From Elainella saxicola E1 (GTDB taxonomy: Bacteria > Cyanobacteriota > Cyanobacteriia > Elainellales > Elainellaceae), in assembly GCA_002796835.1 (NCBI GenBank), contig LUGL01000056.1:1-64000 (forward strand): 64,000 nt of DNA, written 5' to 3'. A program made the position numbers and the translations under genes. The notes below the pieces were generated by a model, which was not told where the DNA came from, searched no databases, and saw nothing but the letters and a program-made list of their open reading frames with translations. Below are positions 56,756 to 64,000 of the stretch, piece after piece. How positions within the stretch are numbered: position 1 is the first letter of the stretch; each line of letters starts with the position of its first letter.

Positions 56756-57469
56756 GTGAGTAGTAACGTCCGCACGGTTTCCGATTCTAAAAGGGCTTTT
56801 TACAATTTCCATACCCGCCCGATCAACTCCATCTATCGTCGGGTGGTGGATGAGCTCTTGGTCGAGATGCATCTGCTCTCAGTCAACGCGGACTTTCGCT
56901 ATGACCCAATCTATGCGCTGGGTGTCGTGACTGCATTCGACAGGTTTATGCAGGGCTATCGTCCAGAGGCAGATAAACCCTCGATTTTTGATGCCATCTG
57001 TCGCTCATTAGATGACGATCCGCACAAGTATCGTCAAAGTGCTGAACAACTCCAAGCTGAAGCTGCTGCAATCCAGGTTGATACTTTCCTAGAACAGGTG
57101 AAGCAACTGGGATCAGCTCCTGCTAGCAGCCTATTCGACAGCTTACGGACAGTCACCCAGGACGCCAAGTTTAAGTACAGCCGCTTGTTTGCGATCGGGC
57201 TATACACGCTGCTAGAGCAGATGGATCCTGAGCTGGTTAAGGAAGAGCCACGACGCAATCAGGCGATTCAGACGCTAGGAGATGCCTTGTCTTTCTCAGC
57301 CGACAAGGCGCAGAAGGATTTAGAACTGTATCGCAACAATCTTGATAAGATTGCTCAGGCCCAGGTGGTTCTGGAAGACATGCTGAAGGCCGATCGCAAA
57401 AAGAAAGAAGAGCGAGAAAAAGCGAAAAACTCGGTGGCTACTCCACCGAACGCTCAAGAGTCGGCTTGA
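56756..57469 (+). CDS. thf1: Photosystem II biogenesis protein Psb29/Thf1
   Basis: This 237-residue protein has the Thf1 signature throughout: VRTVSDSKRAFYNFHTRPIN, SIYRRVVDELLVEMHLLSVN, FRYDPIYALGVVTAFDRFMQ, GYRPE and KFKYSRLFAIGLYTLLEQMD. It interacts with FtsH proteases and supports photosystem II turnover. A coiled-coil, Lys-rich C-terminus follows (ADRKKKEEREKAKNS). The start is a GTG at 56756, which gives the family's N-terminus. Its 3' end overlaps the convergent gene at 57454 by 16 bases. Confidence 0.95.
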   Translation: MSSNVRTVSDSKRAFYNFHTRPINSIYRRVVDELLVEMHLLSVNADFRYDPIYALGVVTAFDRFMQGYRPEADKPSIFDAICRSLDDDPHKYRQSAEQLQAEAAAIQVDTFLEQVKQLGSAPASSLFDSLRTVTQDAKFKYSRLFAIGLYTLLEQMDPELVKEEPRRNQAIQTLGDALSFSADKAQKDLELYRNNLDKIAQAQVVLEDMLKADRKKKEEREKAKNSVATPPNAQESA

Positions 57470-58314
57470 TCTGCATTTGCTTGGTTTGCATCTAACGGTT
57501 GCGGTGTCAGGTTAGTCTCAGGCTGTCGTGCTATCTCTGCCTCAGTTCCTTCGCAAATTTCTGCGGGGTTGGACTGAGGCTGTTGTTTTGCCGATTGGAT
57601 TGCCCTAGCTGTTGCCTCTGCATTCGATCGCAAAATTGATCTGGCAATGGCCTTTAGCTTATGAGGGATCTCAGGAGGCCCGGAGGTTGGCACAAATTGT
57701 TGGATCGGCAGCGGTGCGACGGCACGGGTTTTCTGAGGCGGCGGGAGATGCAGCTGGAATTCAGCAGCAGGTTTGAAGGGTTGAATTGCAGGCGGATGCT
57801 CAAACGGGGAAGCTTCAGACTGTAGGTCATCCTGCCGCTCTGATATCCACAACGAATCCAGATCAGTATTGACAGAGGAGGTTAGCTGATAATCGGCAGC
57901 GGATAGGCCATGATTTCTCTGAAACGTGGAATAGCTCTGCGGTTGGGCCGATGGCTCGATCGCTGCCTCCGTTGCAACCAGGAGCGGGTCGGGTAAAAGC
58001 ATCAACGGCGAGGTAGATTCTGAGAATAAGAGCGGGATGGAGCGACCTGAAATAATTCGCTCAAAGTCTCGATTGAAATGCTGGACAGGCTTACCGCGTC
58101 GTCGCCAAAAATCTAAGATTTGCCAGACTGAAATTGCTTTATAGCGGCCCTGATACAACGCTTCAATCACTGCACTGTAGAGCCATGCTGGTGGATATTG
58201 TGCCAACCACTGTTCTATCCAACGATCGAGTGAATAGCCATTCAGATCAAAACTGTAGCGGATGATTAACTCTGCCACACTTGCCGCAATCGCGCTATTT
58301 GCTGGCTCAGTCAT
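57454..58314 (-). CDS. Cyanobacterial protein of unknown function with helical N-terminal domain
   Basis: This 286-residue protein has a compact helical N-terminal domain (about 1-100: SVAELIIRYSFDLNGYSLDR, WIEQWLAQYPPAWLYSAVIE, ALYQGRYKAISVWQILDFWR, RRGKPVQHFNRDFERIISG), with the look of a winged-helix or DnaD-like module. The remaining ~190 residues are a low-complexity, probably disordered region rich in Pro, Gln, Ala and Ser. I do not recognise it with confidence. The ATG at 58314 is preferred to a TTG at 58329. It follows the DUF3769 gene on the same strand after 115 bases and overlaps thf1 tail to tail. Confidence 0.7.
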   Translation of the reverse strand: MTEPANSAIAASVAELIIRYSFDLNGYSLDRWIEQWLAQYPPAWLYSAVIEALYQGRYKAISVWQILDFWRRRGKPVQHFNRDFERIISGRSIPLLFSESTSPLMLLPDPLLVATEAAIEPSAQPQSYSTFQRNHGLSAADYQLTSSVNTDLDSLWISERQDDLQSEASPFEHPPAIQPFKPAAEFQLHLPPPQKTRAVAPLPIQQFVPTSGPPEIPHKLKAIARSILRSNAEATARAIQSAKQQPQSNPAEICEGTEAEIARQPETNLTPQPLDANQANADQADS

Positions 58315-58429
58315 GCTGCTCGATCGCAAATCAAAGTAAAAGGATGAGACAAAAATAAAGTTCTTACCAAACTGTAGACGGGAAATTGATGGAATGGATC
58401 GAGTTAGCAGAAACTTTATTTTCTCGTGG

Positions 58430-61225
58430 CTAATTAATGCCTCGAATCACGCCACTTTCCACGGAGTTACTGCCTAAGCCTGAGAAGGGGCCTGGATCGC
58501 CAGTCCAGTTAAAGTCGTTCAGCCGGAACGTTAAATAACCCGCTTCTCGGCCCGTACTGTAGCTGGCGATAATGGAATAGGTACGACGGCTGTATTCCAG
58601 GGTATAAACCGTGTCGATGTCATCGTCGGTCTCTACATTATAGTAGACCTGTACTCCAGCCCGTAACGGACCATAGATTTGCTGGGTCAGGCTGGCAGAC
58701 AGAACTTGCTGATCCGCCACACGATCGAACAAAAAGGGTGACTCTCCGTCTTGCAGCGTATTGGAATAACCGATGCTAAAGGCCGTGTAATCGAAGAAGG
58801 GACGAGAGAAATGGCCGAATTGTCCCAGCAGCGTAATGCCACCTTGTAGGCTTGATTGACTATTCCCACTGCTGTAACCGCTAAAAACCCCTTGAGCATT
58901 CAGATAAATACCAACATAGGGCGTTATCGGATAGGGCGTGTATCGCATCCCTTCAGTAGGGGTAGGCGGTAAAGCCGTTCCGAACCAGAGATAAAACATG
59001 CGGCTGAGGGTGGCAGCTGCTTGATAGCGAGTCAAGCTCACACAGCCATTGCCGGTCGTATCGCGCTCGTCTGGATCAATACAGCTCAAATCCCGATCGG
59101 GGTCAAGCGGCAAGAGGTTATCAGGTGTACCGGGCGGTTGATTTGTCCGATCCAGAGGCAGAAGATCCCGCTGATCCGTTTGGGCATTGATGTATTGCAA
59201 ACTGCCCTGATACCGCAAATTAATTTGACTATTTCCCAAAACATACAGCGGCGACGACACCACTAAACCAACGCTACTCTGGACCGTCTGAAAGCCTAAA
59301 GAACCGTTAAACAAGCGATTTCGGTAGCTATATTCTGCGGCAACCGTATGGTTGAACACCCGCTGTTGAGCCCGGAAACTAGCCCGCAGATGGTCCCCAA
59401 TGTCTGAAAAATCTAAACTGCTGAAGTTCGCAACGGCTTGGGCCGTGGTTGTAGGGGTGAAATTAAAATTCAGATTTGCGACTAAACCAAATTGGTCAGC
59501 CTGGGGGAAATCACCCTGTTCGATCGCTCGCTGCACCAGAATTTGAGGGGTGACGGTGAAATCAACCACAGGCGAAGTGTAGAGGTTAAACGATCGTTCA
59601 ATATAAAATCCATCTCGGTCTTCTTCGTCAAACCCAAAATTCAGCAGCCCTGAATTGCGCCTGCGGTTGTCCAGCACAATGCGATTGACGAGCAGCGGCA
59701 GAGAGAATCCCTGGTCGAATACCAGACGAGGATTGCGGGCGCGAATTTCCGAAGTGAACGGCGTCAGGCGAGTATAGGTGACATGGCTCGATCGCAGCTC
59801 CAGCTCAGGCGGCGAAAAGGGATCATTGGTGAGCCGCACATTTTCAGCCACCAGGTCTGCCCCATCAAAAACCGCCTGATCCGCTTCGAATCGCAGACGA
59901 TTAATTCCTGGATTGCTTTGTGAGGATGGCAGATCGCCTACGCCAAAGGAAAGTCCGGGCGCGCCGCCATATACTTGCAGCGGTTGGGCTGATGAAACGC
60001 TAGTGGTAACTGCTTGGGGCTGAGCACCCGTGTTTAAGGGCGTAAAGGGATCAGGATTAAAGTCGCGTTCTGTAGCAGGAATCAGAAGTTGACCTCGGGC
60101 TCCTTGAATCTGGCCTTGATTCAGCCCAAAGTTGAATTCAAATCGATCGCCCCCCAACACCTGATCGCCTCGGGTCAGAACTGCATTTCCTTCTGCAACT
60201 GCCACCCGATTTGGACCATTCACCCGAACTCGATTCGCAGAGAGCACGGCCTGACGAAACCGGACGACTACATCTCCATCGGCTTGAAAGACTTGACGGC
60301 GCTCATCAACCACCTGCTGATCCGCAGTAATCTCTACTACTTCTCCCTGTTGCTGAAGGTCGATCGGCGGTGTACTTCCTGGAGGAGTGCCACCGGGCGT
60401 CGGCGGAGTCGCAGGAGTGGATTCAGTGGTTTCTTCTTCGCGTGTGCGAGGTGTCGTAGGAATGTTAAGAATTTGTCCACCTGTCGGTTGCGGCACAGGT
60501 TGCAATGGTTCATCTATGGCAGGCGATTCAACCGTTTCTGGTGCTACGGCAGGTGATTCAGGAGTGACAGATTCAGAAGAATTAGGTTCCGTCGGTTCTG
60601 AAACTGGTAAATCGAGGCGAATTGAATCCCCGGTGTAACCTGGAGAGGATTCGCTCGAATCCAGTGGTTCTGCCGCAGCAGTTTGGGCAACGCGAGTGGG
60701 TGAGCCGGATGAAGGTCGAGGTGGGCGCTGAGCTGCCTGGAACGGATTGAGCTTTTGCCCCAACGTATCTAAATCGGGTAGGGGAAGAAAGGCTGATTCG
60801 GGAGTGACCGTCGATCGCGGTAACACCGTCGGCAGAGGAGGTTGAGAAGGCTGTAAATCACGAGCGGAGAACCCAGTCGGCACTGGCCGTGAAAATCGAT
60901 CGATCGTGATCGGTGCTCCTAATAAAGCTGCCGAAGATGCCCCCCCTAGTTCTAAGGGAGGTGAGCCTACTGCTTCAGGATTGACTGGCGCGTTGCAGTT
61001 TACAACACATTCGGCGGAAGTTGCGGTTGGAGAAGATGGGTTAGGGCTGGATCCTACATCATCAGAAACTGGCGGTTCCTGATCACCAGATCTCGAATCC
61101 ACTTCAGGCGAAATAGCCGATGCAGCGGCAGCGGTGGCATGCGGTGAAGTAGCGGAATGGGACTCCCCAGCGGGTAAAACATCAACAATTGGAGGTGGAG
61201 ATGGCGGTAGAACCGGGTAGGGCAT
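58430..61225 (-). CDS. DUF3769 outer-membrane protein, OstA/LptD-like
   Basis: This 931-residue protein has three parts. Residues 1 to about 285 are low-complexity, rich in Pro, Ser, Thr and Glu. About 290-370 is an OstA/LptA-like domain (GEVVEITADQQVVDERRQVF, GDVVVRFRQAVLSANRVRVN, RVAVAEGNAVLTRGDQVLGG). The rest is a DUF3769 beta-barrel with alternating aromatic strands (SFNLYTSPVVDFTVTPQILV and others), ending FSGLGSNSVESGVIRGIN. The family is a cyanobacterial relative of LptD, which inserts lipopolysaccharide in the outer membrane. I see no signal peptide at the ATG at 61225, and a stop codon lies two codons upstream, so the exported form is puzzling. Confidence 0.85.
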   Translation of the reverse strand: MPYPVLPPSPPPIVDVLPAGESHSATSPHATAAAASAISPEVDSRSGDQEPPVSDDVGSSPNPSSPTATSAECVVNCNAPVNPEAVGSPPLELGGASSAALLGAPITIDRFSRPVPTGFSARDLQPSQPPLPTVLPRSTVTPESAFLPLPDLDTLGQKLNPFQAAQRPPRPSSGSPTRVAQTAAAEPLDSSESSPGYTGDSIRLDLPVSEPTEPNSSESVTPESPAVAPETVESPAIDEPLQPVPQPTGGQILNIPTTPRTREEETTESTPATPPTPGGTPPGSTPPIDLQQQGEVVEITADQQVVDERRQVFQADGDVVVRFRQAVLSANRVRVNGPNRVAVAEGNAVLTRGDQVLGGDRFEFNFGLNQGQIQGARGQLLIPATERDFNPDPFTPLNTGAQPQAVTTSVSSAQPLQVYGGAPGLSFGVGDLPSSQSNPGINRLRFEADQAVFDGADLVAENVRLTNDPFSPPELELRSSHVTYTRLTPFTSEIRARNPRLVFDQGFSLPLLVNRIVLDNRRRNSGLLNFGFDEEDRDGFYIERSFNLYTSPVVDFTVTPQILVQRAIEQGDFPQADQFGLVANLNFNFTPTTTAQAVANFSSLDFSDIGDHLRASFRAQQRVFNHTVAAEYSYRNRLFNGSLGFQTVQSSVGLVVSSPLYVLGNSQINLRYQGSLQYINAQTDQRDLLPLDRTNQPPGTPDNLLPLDPDRDLSCIDPDERDTTGNGCVSLTRYQAAATLSRMFYLWFGTALPPTPTEGMRYTPYPITPYVGIYLNAQGVFSGYSSGNSQSSLQGGITLLGQFGHFSRPFFDYTAFSIGYSNTLQDGESPFLFDRVADQQVLSASLTQQIYGPLRAGVQVYYNVETDDDIDTVYTLEYSRRTYSIIASYSTGREAGYLTFRLNDFNWTGDPGPFSGLGSNSVESGVIRGIN

Positions 61226-61486
61226 ACTCTAATCGCAACAAATTGAGACGGAAGTTTCCCAACGGAACGCTTACCGTCCGTGACACAGGCTCCTGAGACT
61301 CTTCGTCGGCGTGTAGGTTCCTCAACTTCGACCAGAACTGCCTGTCTGAACAATCTTCAGAATTTTTAGACAAGACGTTCGTTCACCTGACCCCGATGGT
61401 CTTAAGAACCCCATAGAGCCTGTGATTGCTCAGATTGTCTAGAACTGGGAAATAAACAGCCTAGGAAAAATCTGTGGCCAAACTCT

Positions 61487-61603
61487 CTATTCAAGATCGC
61501 GACGATTGGGGTTCCGAGAAGGGTCGTTGGACAAGAACCCAAACACAAACAAAGAGACAAAGAATAAAACAACGATATTTACCACGATTTTGAGGGTCAC
61601 CAT
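61487..61603 (-). CDS. psbI: Photosystem II reaction-centre protein PsbI
   Basis: The 38-residue product reads [20 protein letters not shown], then [18 protein letters not shown]. It has the family length, a single membrane helix, and the conserved end FGFLS(N/G)DP.RNP.R.DLE. PsbI sits next to D1 and CP43 in the photosystem II core and is needed for stable assembly. GGAG lies about nine bases upstream of the ATG at 61603. No other photosystem gene is adjacent; the DUF3769 gene follows on the same strand. Confidence 0.95.
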   Translation of the reverse strand: MVTLKIVVNIVVLFFVSLFVFGFLSNDPSRNPNRRDLE

Positions 61604-61694
61604 ATGGGCATCTCCAACAAGCAAGTTTGTTTAAAAAATAAGCTTTATTATCATACAGAAACATTGCACCCTTTGAACGGATGCTTGATCTGCT

Positions 61695-62105
61695 TTACAG
61701 TTCACATTGCCCTTCGTGGCAGAGTGGATAGTTAGAATGATAAGTAGTGTCTCGCTGACCGAATAAGGTGTAGCGGTTGTCTCGCACTTGCTCATAGAGC
61801 CGATCGCCCGTCCATTTCACGCCAGGGAGCGATCGATAAAGCTCGACAAAACCAGCTCCGATTGGCAGCAATCGACCGATCTCTTCCGCCGCAGCGCTAC
61901 CTTGCCAGCGCCGTTCTGGAGCATCAGCATCGATCAAAATCATGCCCAACTCACAGTCTTGGGATGTGATCTGCCACCGATCGAGCATTTTCTGGTCCTG
62001 CATGGGCACATAACGAAATCGGCTGCCGCGATCGATCTGTTCTAGCCATTTGACCAAAGTGACACACAGGTTACAGTTTCCGTCATAGATCACGTGGTAC
62101 ATCAT
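61695..62105 (-). CDS. DCC-family thiol-disulfide oxidoreductase (DUF393)
   Basis: This 136-residue protein starts MMYHVIYDGNCNLCVTLVKW. The motif YDGNCNLC gives the family its name (DxxCxxC). The rest (RYVPMQDQKMLDRWQITSQD, RRWQGSAAAEEIGRLLPIGA, LYEQVRDNRYTLFG) is typical. A final Cys pair (LCHEGQC) is present near the C-terminus. The family is predicted to be thioredoxin-like; substrates are unknown. The frame stays open far upstream, antisense to pstS, but AGGAA just before the twin ATG at 62105 and the family N-terminus decide the start. psbI follows after 91 bases on the same strand. Confidence 0.88.
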   Translation of the reverse strand: MMYHVIYDGNCNLCVTLVKWLEQIDRGSRFRYVPMQDQKMLDRWQITSQDCELGMILIDADAPERRWQGSAAAEEIGRLLPIGAGFVELYRSLPGVKWTGDRLYEQVRDNRYTLFGQRDTTYHSNYPLCHEGQCEL

Positions 62106-62290
62106 GCAAACATTCCTATTCAGGATTCTTTGACAAAGCAACAGAGCCATTCTCTGTCTTATGTTAAAAGCTTTTAGGATGGAACCGTTGATACTCACCA
62201 ATTTTGGTAGCCTGACTATCCAGCCACCGCTTGTGTCCTGGAAAATTGGACCGCTAAAAATTTCTAAAATTCTTATTTCTCCACAGAAGG

Positions 62291-62309
62291 GATAAACTTC
62301 CCTTAACCT
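62291..62309 (+). promoter_or_regulatory. Possible partial Pho box upstream of pstS
   Basis: CTTAACCT at 62302-62309 matches the cyanobacterial Pho-box half-repeat; GATAAACT, 11 bases upstream, is a weak (5 of 8) second copy. A third repeat is not seen. It lies about 85 bases before the pstS ATG. Confidence 0.35.
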
Positions 62310-62391
62310 TTTCACGGATGTTCTCTTCATAATCAAGCTGTAGGATGCTTGCGGCATACTCTCGTAAATCATTAAAAACTGGGTAGATCGC

Positions 62392-63510
62392 ATGACATCC
62401 CTATCACGTCTCAAACGTCGAGCTGTATTAGCAACGCTGGCCTGTGCTTCCCTAGGCTTAGCTGTTTCTTGCGCTCCTTCCAGCCCAGATGTGGCAACCC
62501 CTTCAAGCGGCACCTCCCCAGCAGCAAGCGGTTCAGCAAGCGGTGGTTCAGCAGGTGGTGGTTCAGCAACCCTCAGTGGCGCTGGTGCTTCTTTCCCTGC
62601 TCCTCTCTATCAGCGCTGGTTCGCAGACTACAACAAAGAAAACTCAGGGGTTCAAATCAGCTATCAGTCAGTTGGTAGTGGCGCTGGGGTCGAACAATTC
62701 TTGGCCGGAACCGTCGATTTTGGGGCATCTGACGCTCCGTTGAAGTCAGAAGACAAAGAAAAGTTCAAAGCCAAGTATGGGGCAGAGCCCATTCAAGTGC
62801 CGATGACGGGTGGAACGATCGTCTTTGCCTATAACTTAGATGGCGTAGATGGTTTAAAGCTCTCTCGTGATGCTTATTGCGGCATTGTCACAGGTCAAAT
62901 TACCAAGTGGAACGATCCAGCCATTGCCTCAGCAAATTCAGGCGCAACCCTACCCGATTCTGAGATTCAGTTTGTTCATCGCTCAGACGGTAGCGGCACC
63001 ACCTTTGGCTTCACCAATCACCTGAAAGCTGCCTGTCCTGATTGGAAGGCTGGAGCCAGCAAGTCTGTAGAATGGCCTGTAGGCACCGGCGCTAAAGGGA
63101 ATGAGGGTGTGACTGCTCAAATCCAGCAAACGCCAGGCGCGATCGGCTATACCGAGTTTTCCTATGCCAAAGAAAACGGCCTGAAAATGGCAGCGATCGA
63201 AAACAAAGCAGGCAAAATCATTGAACCCAGCCCTGAAGCAGGTGCAGTCGCGTTTAAAGGCGAAACGATTCCAGCCGACTTTGCGCTACTGGTTCCTGAC
63301 CCAGCCGCTGCTGAAGCCTATCCCATCTCCACCTTGACCTGGGTATTGCTCTACCCGGAATACAAGGATGCTGCTAAGAAGGAGGCTCTGATCAACGTGA
63401 TCAAATGGTCGCTTGATAGCGGTAAAACTGCTGCCACCGATCTGGGCTACATTCCACTCGAAACAGAACTCGCCGGCAAGGTAGAAACTGAGCTCGGTAA
63501 GATCAAATAA
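62392..63510 (+). CDS. pstS: Phosphate ABC transporter substrate-binding protein PstS
   Basis: This 372-residue periplasmic protein binds phosphate for the Pst importer. The N-terminus MTSLSRLKRRAVLATLACAS leads to a lipobox-like LAVSC at about residues 23-27, then a Ser/Gly/Ala-rich linker of about 30 residues. The phosphate-binding loops are present: GAGASFPAPLYQRW, SVGSGAGVEQFLAGTVDFGA, MTGGTIVFAYN and HRSDGSGTTFGFTNHL. The ATG at 62392 is used. A terminator follows at 63522, so the transporter genes pstCAB, if any, are not co-transcribed with it here. Confidence 0.95.
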   Translation: MTSLSRLKRRAVLATLACASLGLAVSCAPSSPDVATPSSGTSPAASGSASGGSAGGGSATLSGAGASFPAPLYQRWFADYNKENSGVQISYQSVGSGAGVEQFLAGTVDFGASDAPLKSEDKEKFKAKYGAEPIQVPMTGGTIVFAYNLDGVDGLKLSRDAYCGIVTGQITKWNDPAIASANSGATLPDSEIQFVHRSDGSGTTFGFTNHLKAACPDWKAGASKSVEWPVGTGAKGNEGVTAQIQQTPGAIGYTEFSYAKENGLKMAAIENKAGKIIEPSPEAGAVAFKGETIPADFALLVPDPAAAEAYPISTLTWVLLYPEYKDAAKKEALINVIKWSLDSGKTAATDLGYIPLETELAGKVETELGKIK

Positions 63511-63521
63511 GCAAAACTGAT

Positions 63522-63564
63522 GATGGGGAAGGTTAATTGCAAGTAGCCTTTCCCATCTGTTTTT
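63522..63564 (+). terminator. Rho-independent terminator after pstS
   Basis: GATGGGGAAGG (63522-63532) pairs with CCTTTCCCATC (63547-63557) in an 11-bp stem with one G-U pair, followed by TGTTTTTC. It lies 11 bases after the pstS stop. Confidence 0.75.
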
Positions 63565-64000
63565 CTGCTGTCATTCAAAGAAAATTGTCAGTGGAATAAA
63601 GAACGGAATAGAATTAATACATCAGCTGGTACTGTGTCGCTATGGGATTAGCAATGGTATTGACCGAGTTGCCAGACTAATTGGATGATCAACGTTGATC
63701 AGGCGAAGTTGCCCCCACTGTTTTAAGTGAGTTCTATTGAGCTACTGGCACCCTGTCATGAGGTGCTATTTGACAAGGTTTAGCTAACCAGATTCGATCG
63801 AGGAAATAATGGCCTTACGCACTCAGTTGCAAGCTGCAACGACCGTTCAGATTTTTCGCAGTTCAGGAAACCCCAATGTTTGCGATCGAAGTAACGCGGA
63901 GTGACTCAGAACGATTGCGGCACTTTAAGAAGCCTCCCATGGATGAAACTGTTTAGTCAGTAGACCGGTGATTCCCAAGTAATCCAGTGTATTTTCTTAT
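63565..64000. other. End of window: two short overlapping frames, otherwise nothing clear
   Basis: An ATG at 63809 after GAGG opens a 31-codon frame (MALRTQLQAATTVQIFRSSG onwards, stop at 63902), and a 26-codon frame in another phase starts at 63876 (MFAIEVTRSDSERLRHFKKP onwards, stop at 63954). Together they might be one frameshifted small gene, but I recognise neither. The next gene must lie beyond the window. Confidence 0.3.

Noticed and set aside
62106-62513. N-terminal extension of the DCC gene antisense to pstS
   Set aside because: The extra ~135 residues are antisense to pstS and unlike the family; the start at 62105 has its own ribosome-binding site.

Overview
The window is chromosomal DNA of a cyanobacterium. 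It carries genes found essentially only in oxygenic phototrophs (psbI, thf1/psb29, CP12, ndhD1, a CGLD27-family gene), the cyanobacterial nirA-nrtABCD-narB nitrate cluster, and many copies of the HIP1 octamer GCGATCGC and its core. Nitrite reductase is fused to a C-terminal ferredoxin, an arrangement I recall from Plectonema/Leptolyngbya boryana, so a filamentous Leptolyngbya-like organism is the best guess. This is inference, not a phylogeny.

Layout. 1-3.8 kb: an IS982-type transposase cut by the window edge, a small RTX protein, and a hopanoid pair (hpnI, hpnG). 4-13.8 kb: the nitrate operon on the minus strand, read nirA > nrtA > nrtB > nrtC > nrtD > narB, with a textbook NtcA promoter and a probable NtcB (LysR-type) box upstream of nirA. 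14-26.8 kb: mostly housekeeping and unknown genes (HEAT-repeat protein, DUF411 protein, HU, a secreted repeat protein, uvrC, ndhD1, a GT39-like membrane glycosyltransferase, an MFS transporter). 27-38 kb: an accessory mix with a stand-alone recombinase domain, a four-CBS protein, a pentapeptide-repeat protein, a Nif11-like peptide, the pair adk > cp12, a large hybrid histidine kinase, a CHAD protein and a pterin dehydratase. 38-47 kb: a BTAD regulator divergent from a 515-residue RTX protein, repeats, a transposase fragment, a lipase-like hydrolase, secreted unknowns, and a remnant-like RTX-associated protein. 47-50 kb: the cluster yqeK > rsfS > CGLD27 > asparaginase. 50-53 kb: two PatA-type response regulators in tandem, one with a degenerate receiver. 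53-64 kb: a pentapeptide-repeat protein, sufE, dnaX, thf1, a DUF3769 outer-membrane protein, psbI (38 residues), a DCC-family thiol oxidoreductase and pstS.

Functionally the clearest unit is nitrate assimilation: NrtABCD imports nitrate, NarB reduces it to nitrite and NirA to ammonium, both with electrons from ferredoxin. I see no CRISPR array, no rRNA or tRNA gene, and no obvious defence or biosynthetic island. The less ordinary items are the NirA-ferredoxin fusion, the adk-cp12 pairing, the divergent BTAD/RTX intergenic region with a perfect palindrome, the orphan Nif11 peptide, the internally shortened RTX-associated protein, and several short repeat elements.
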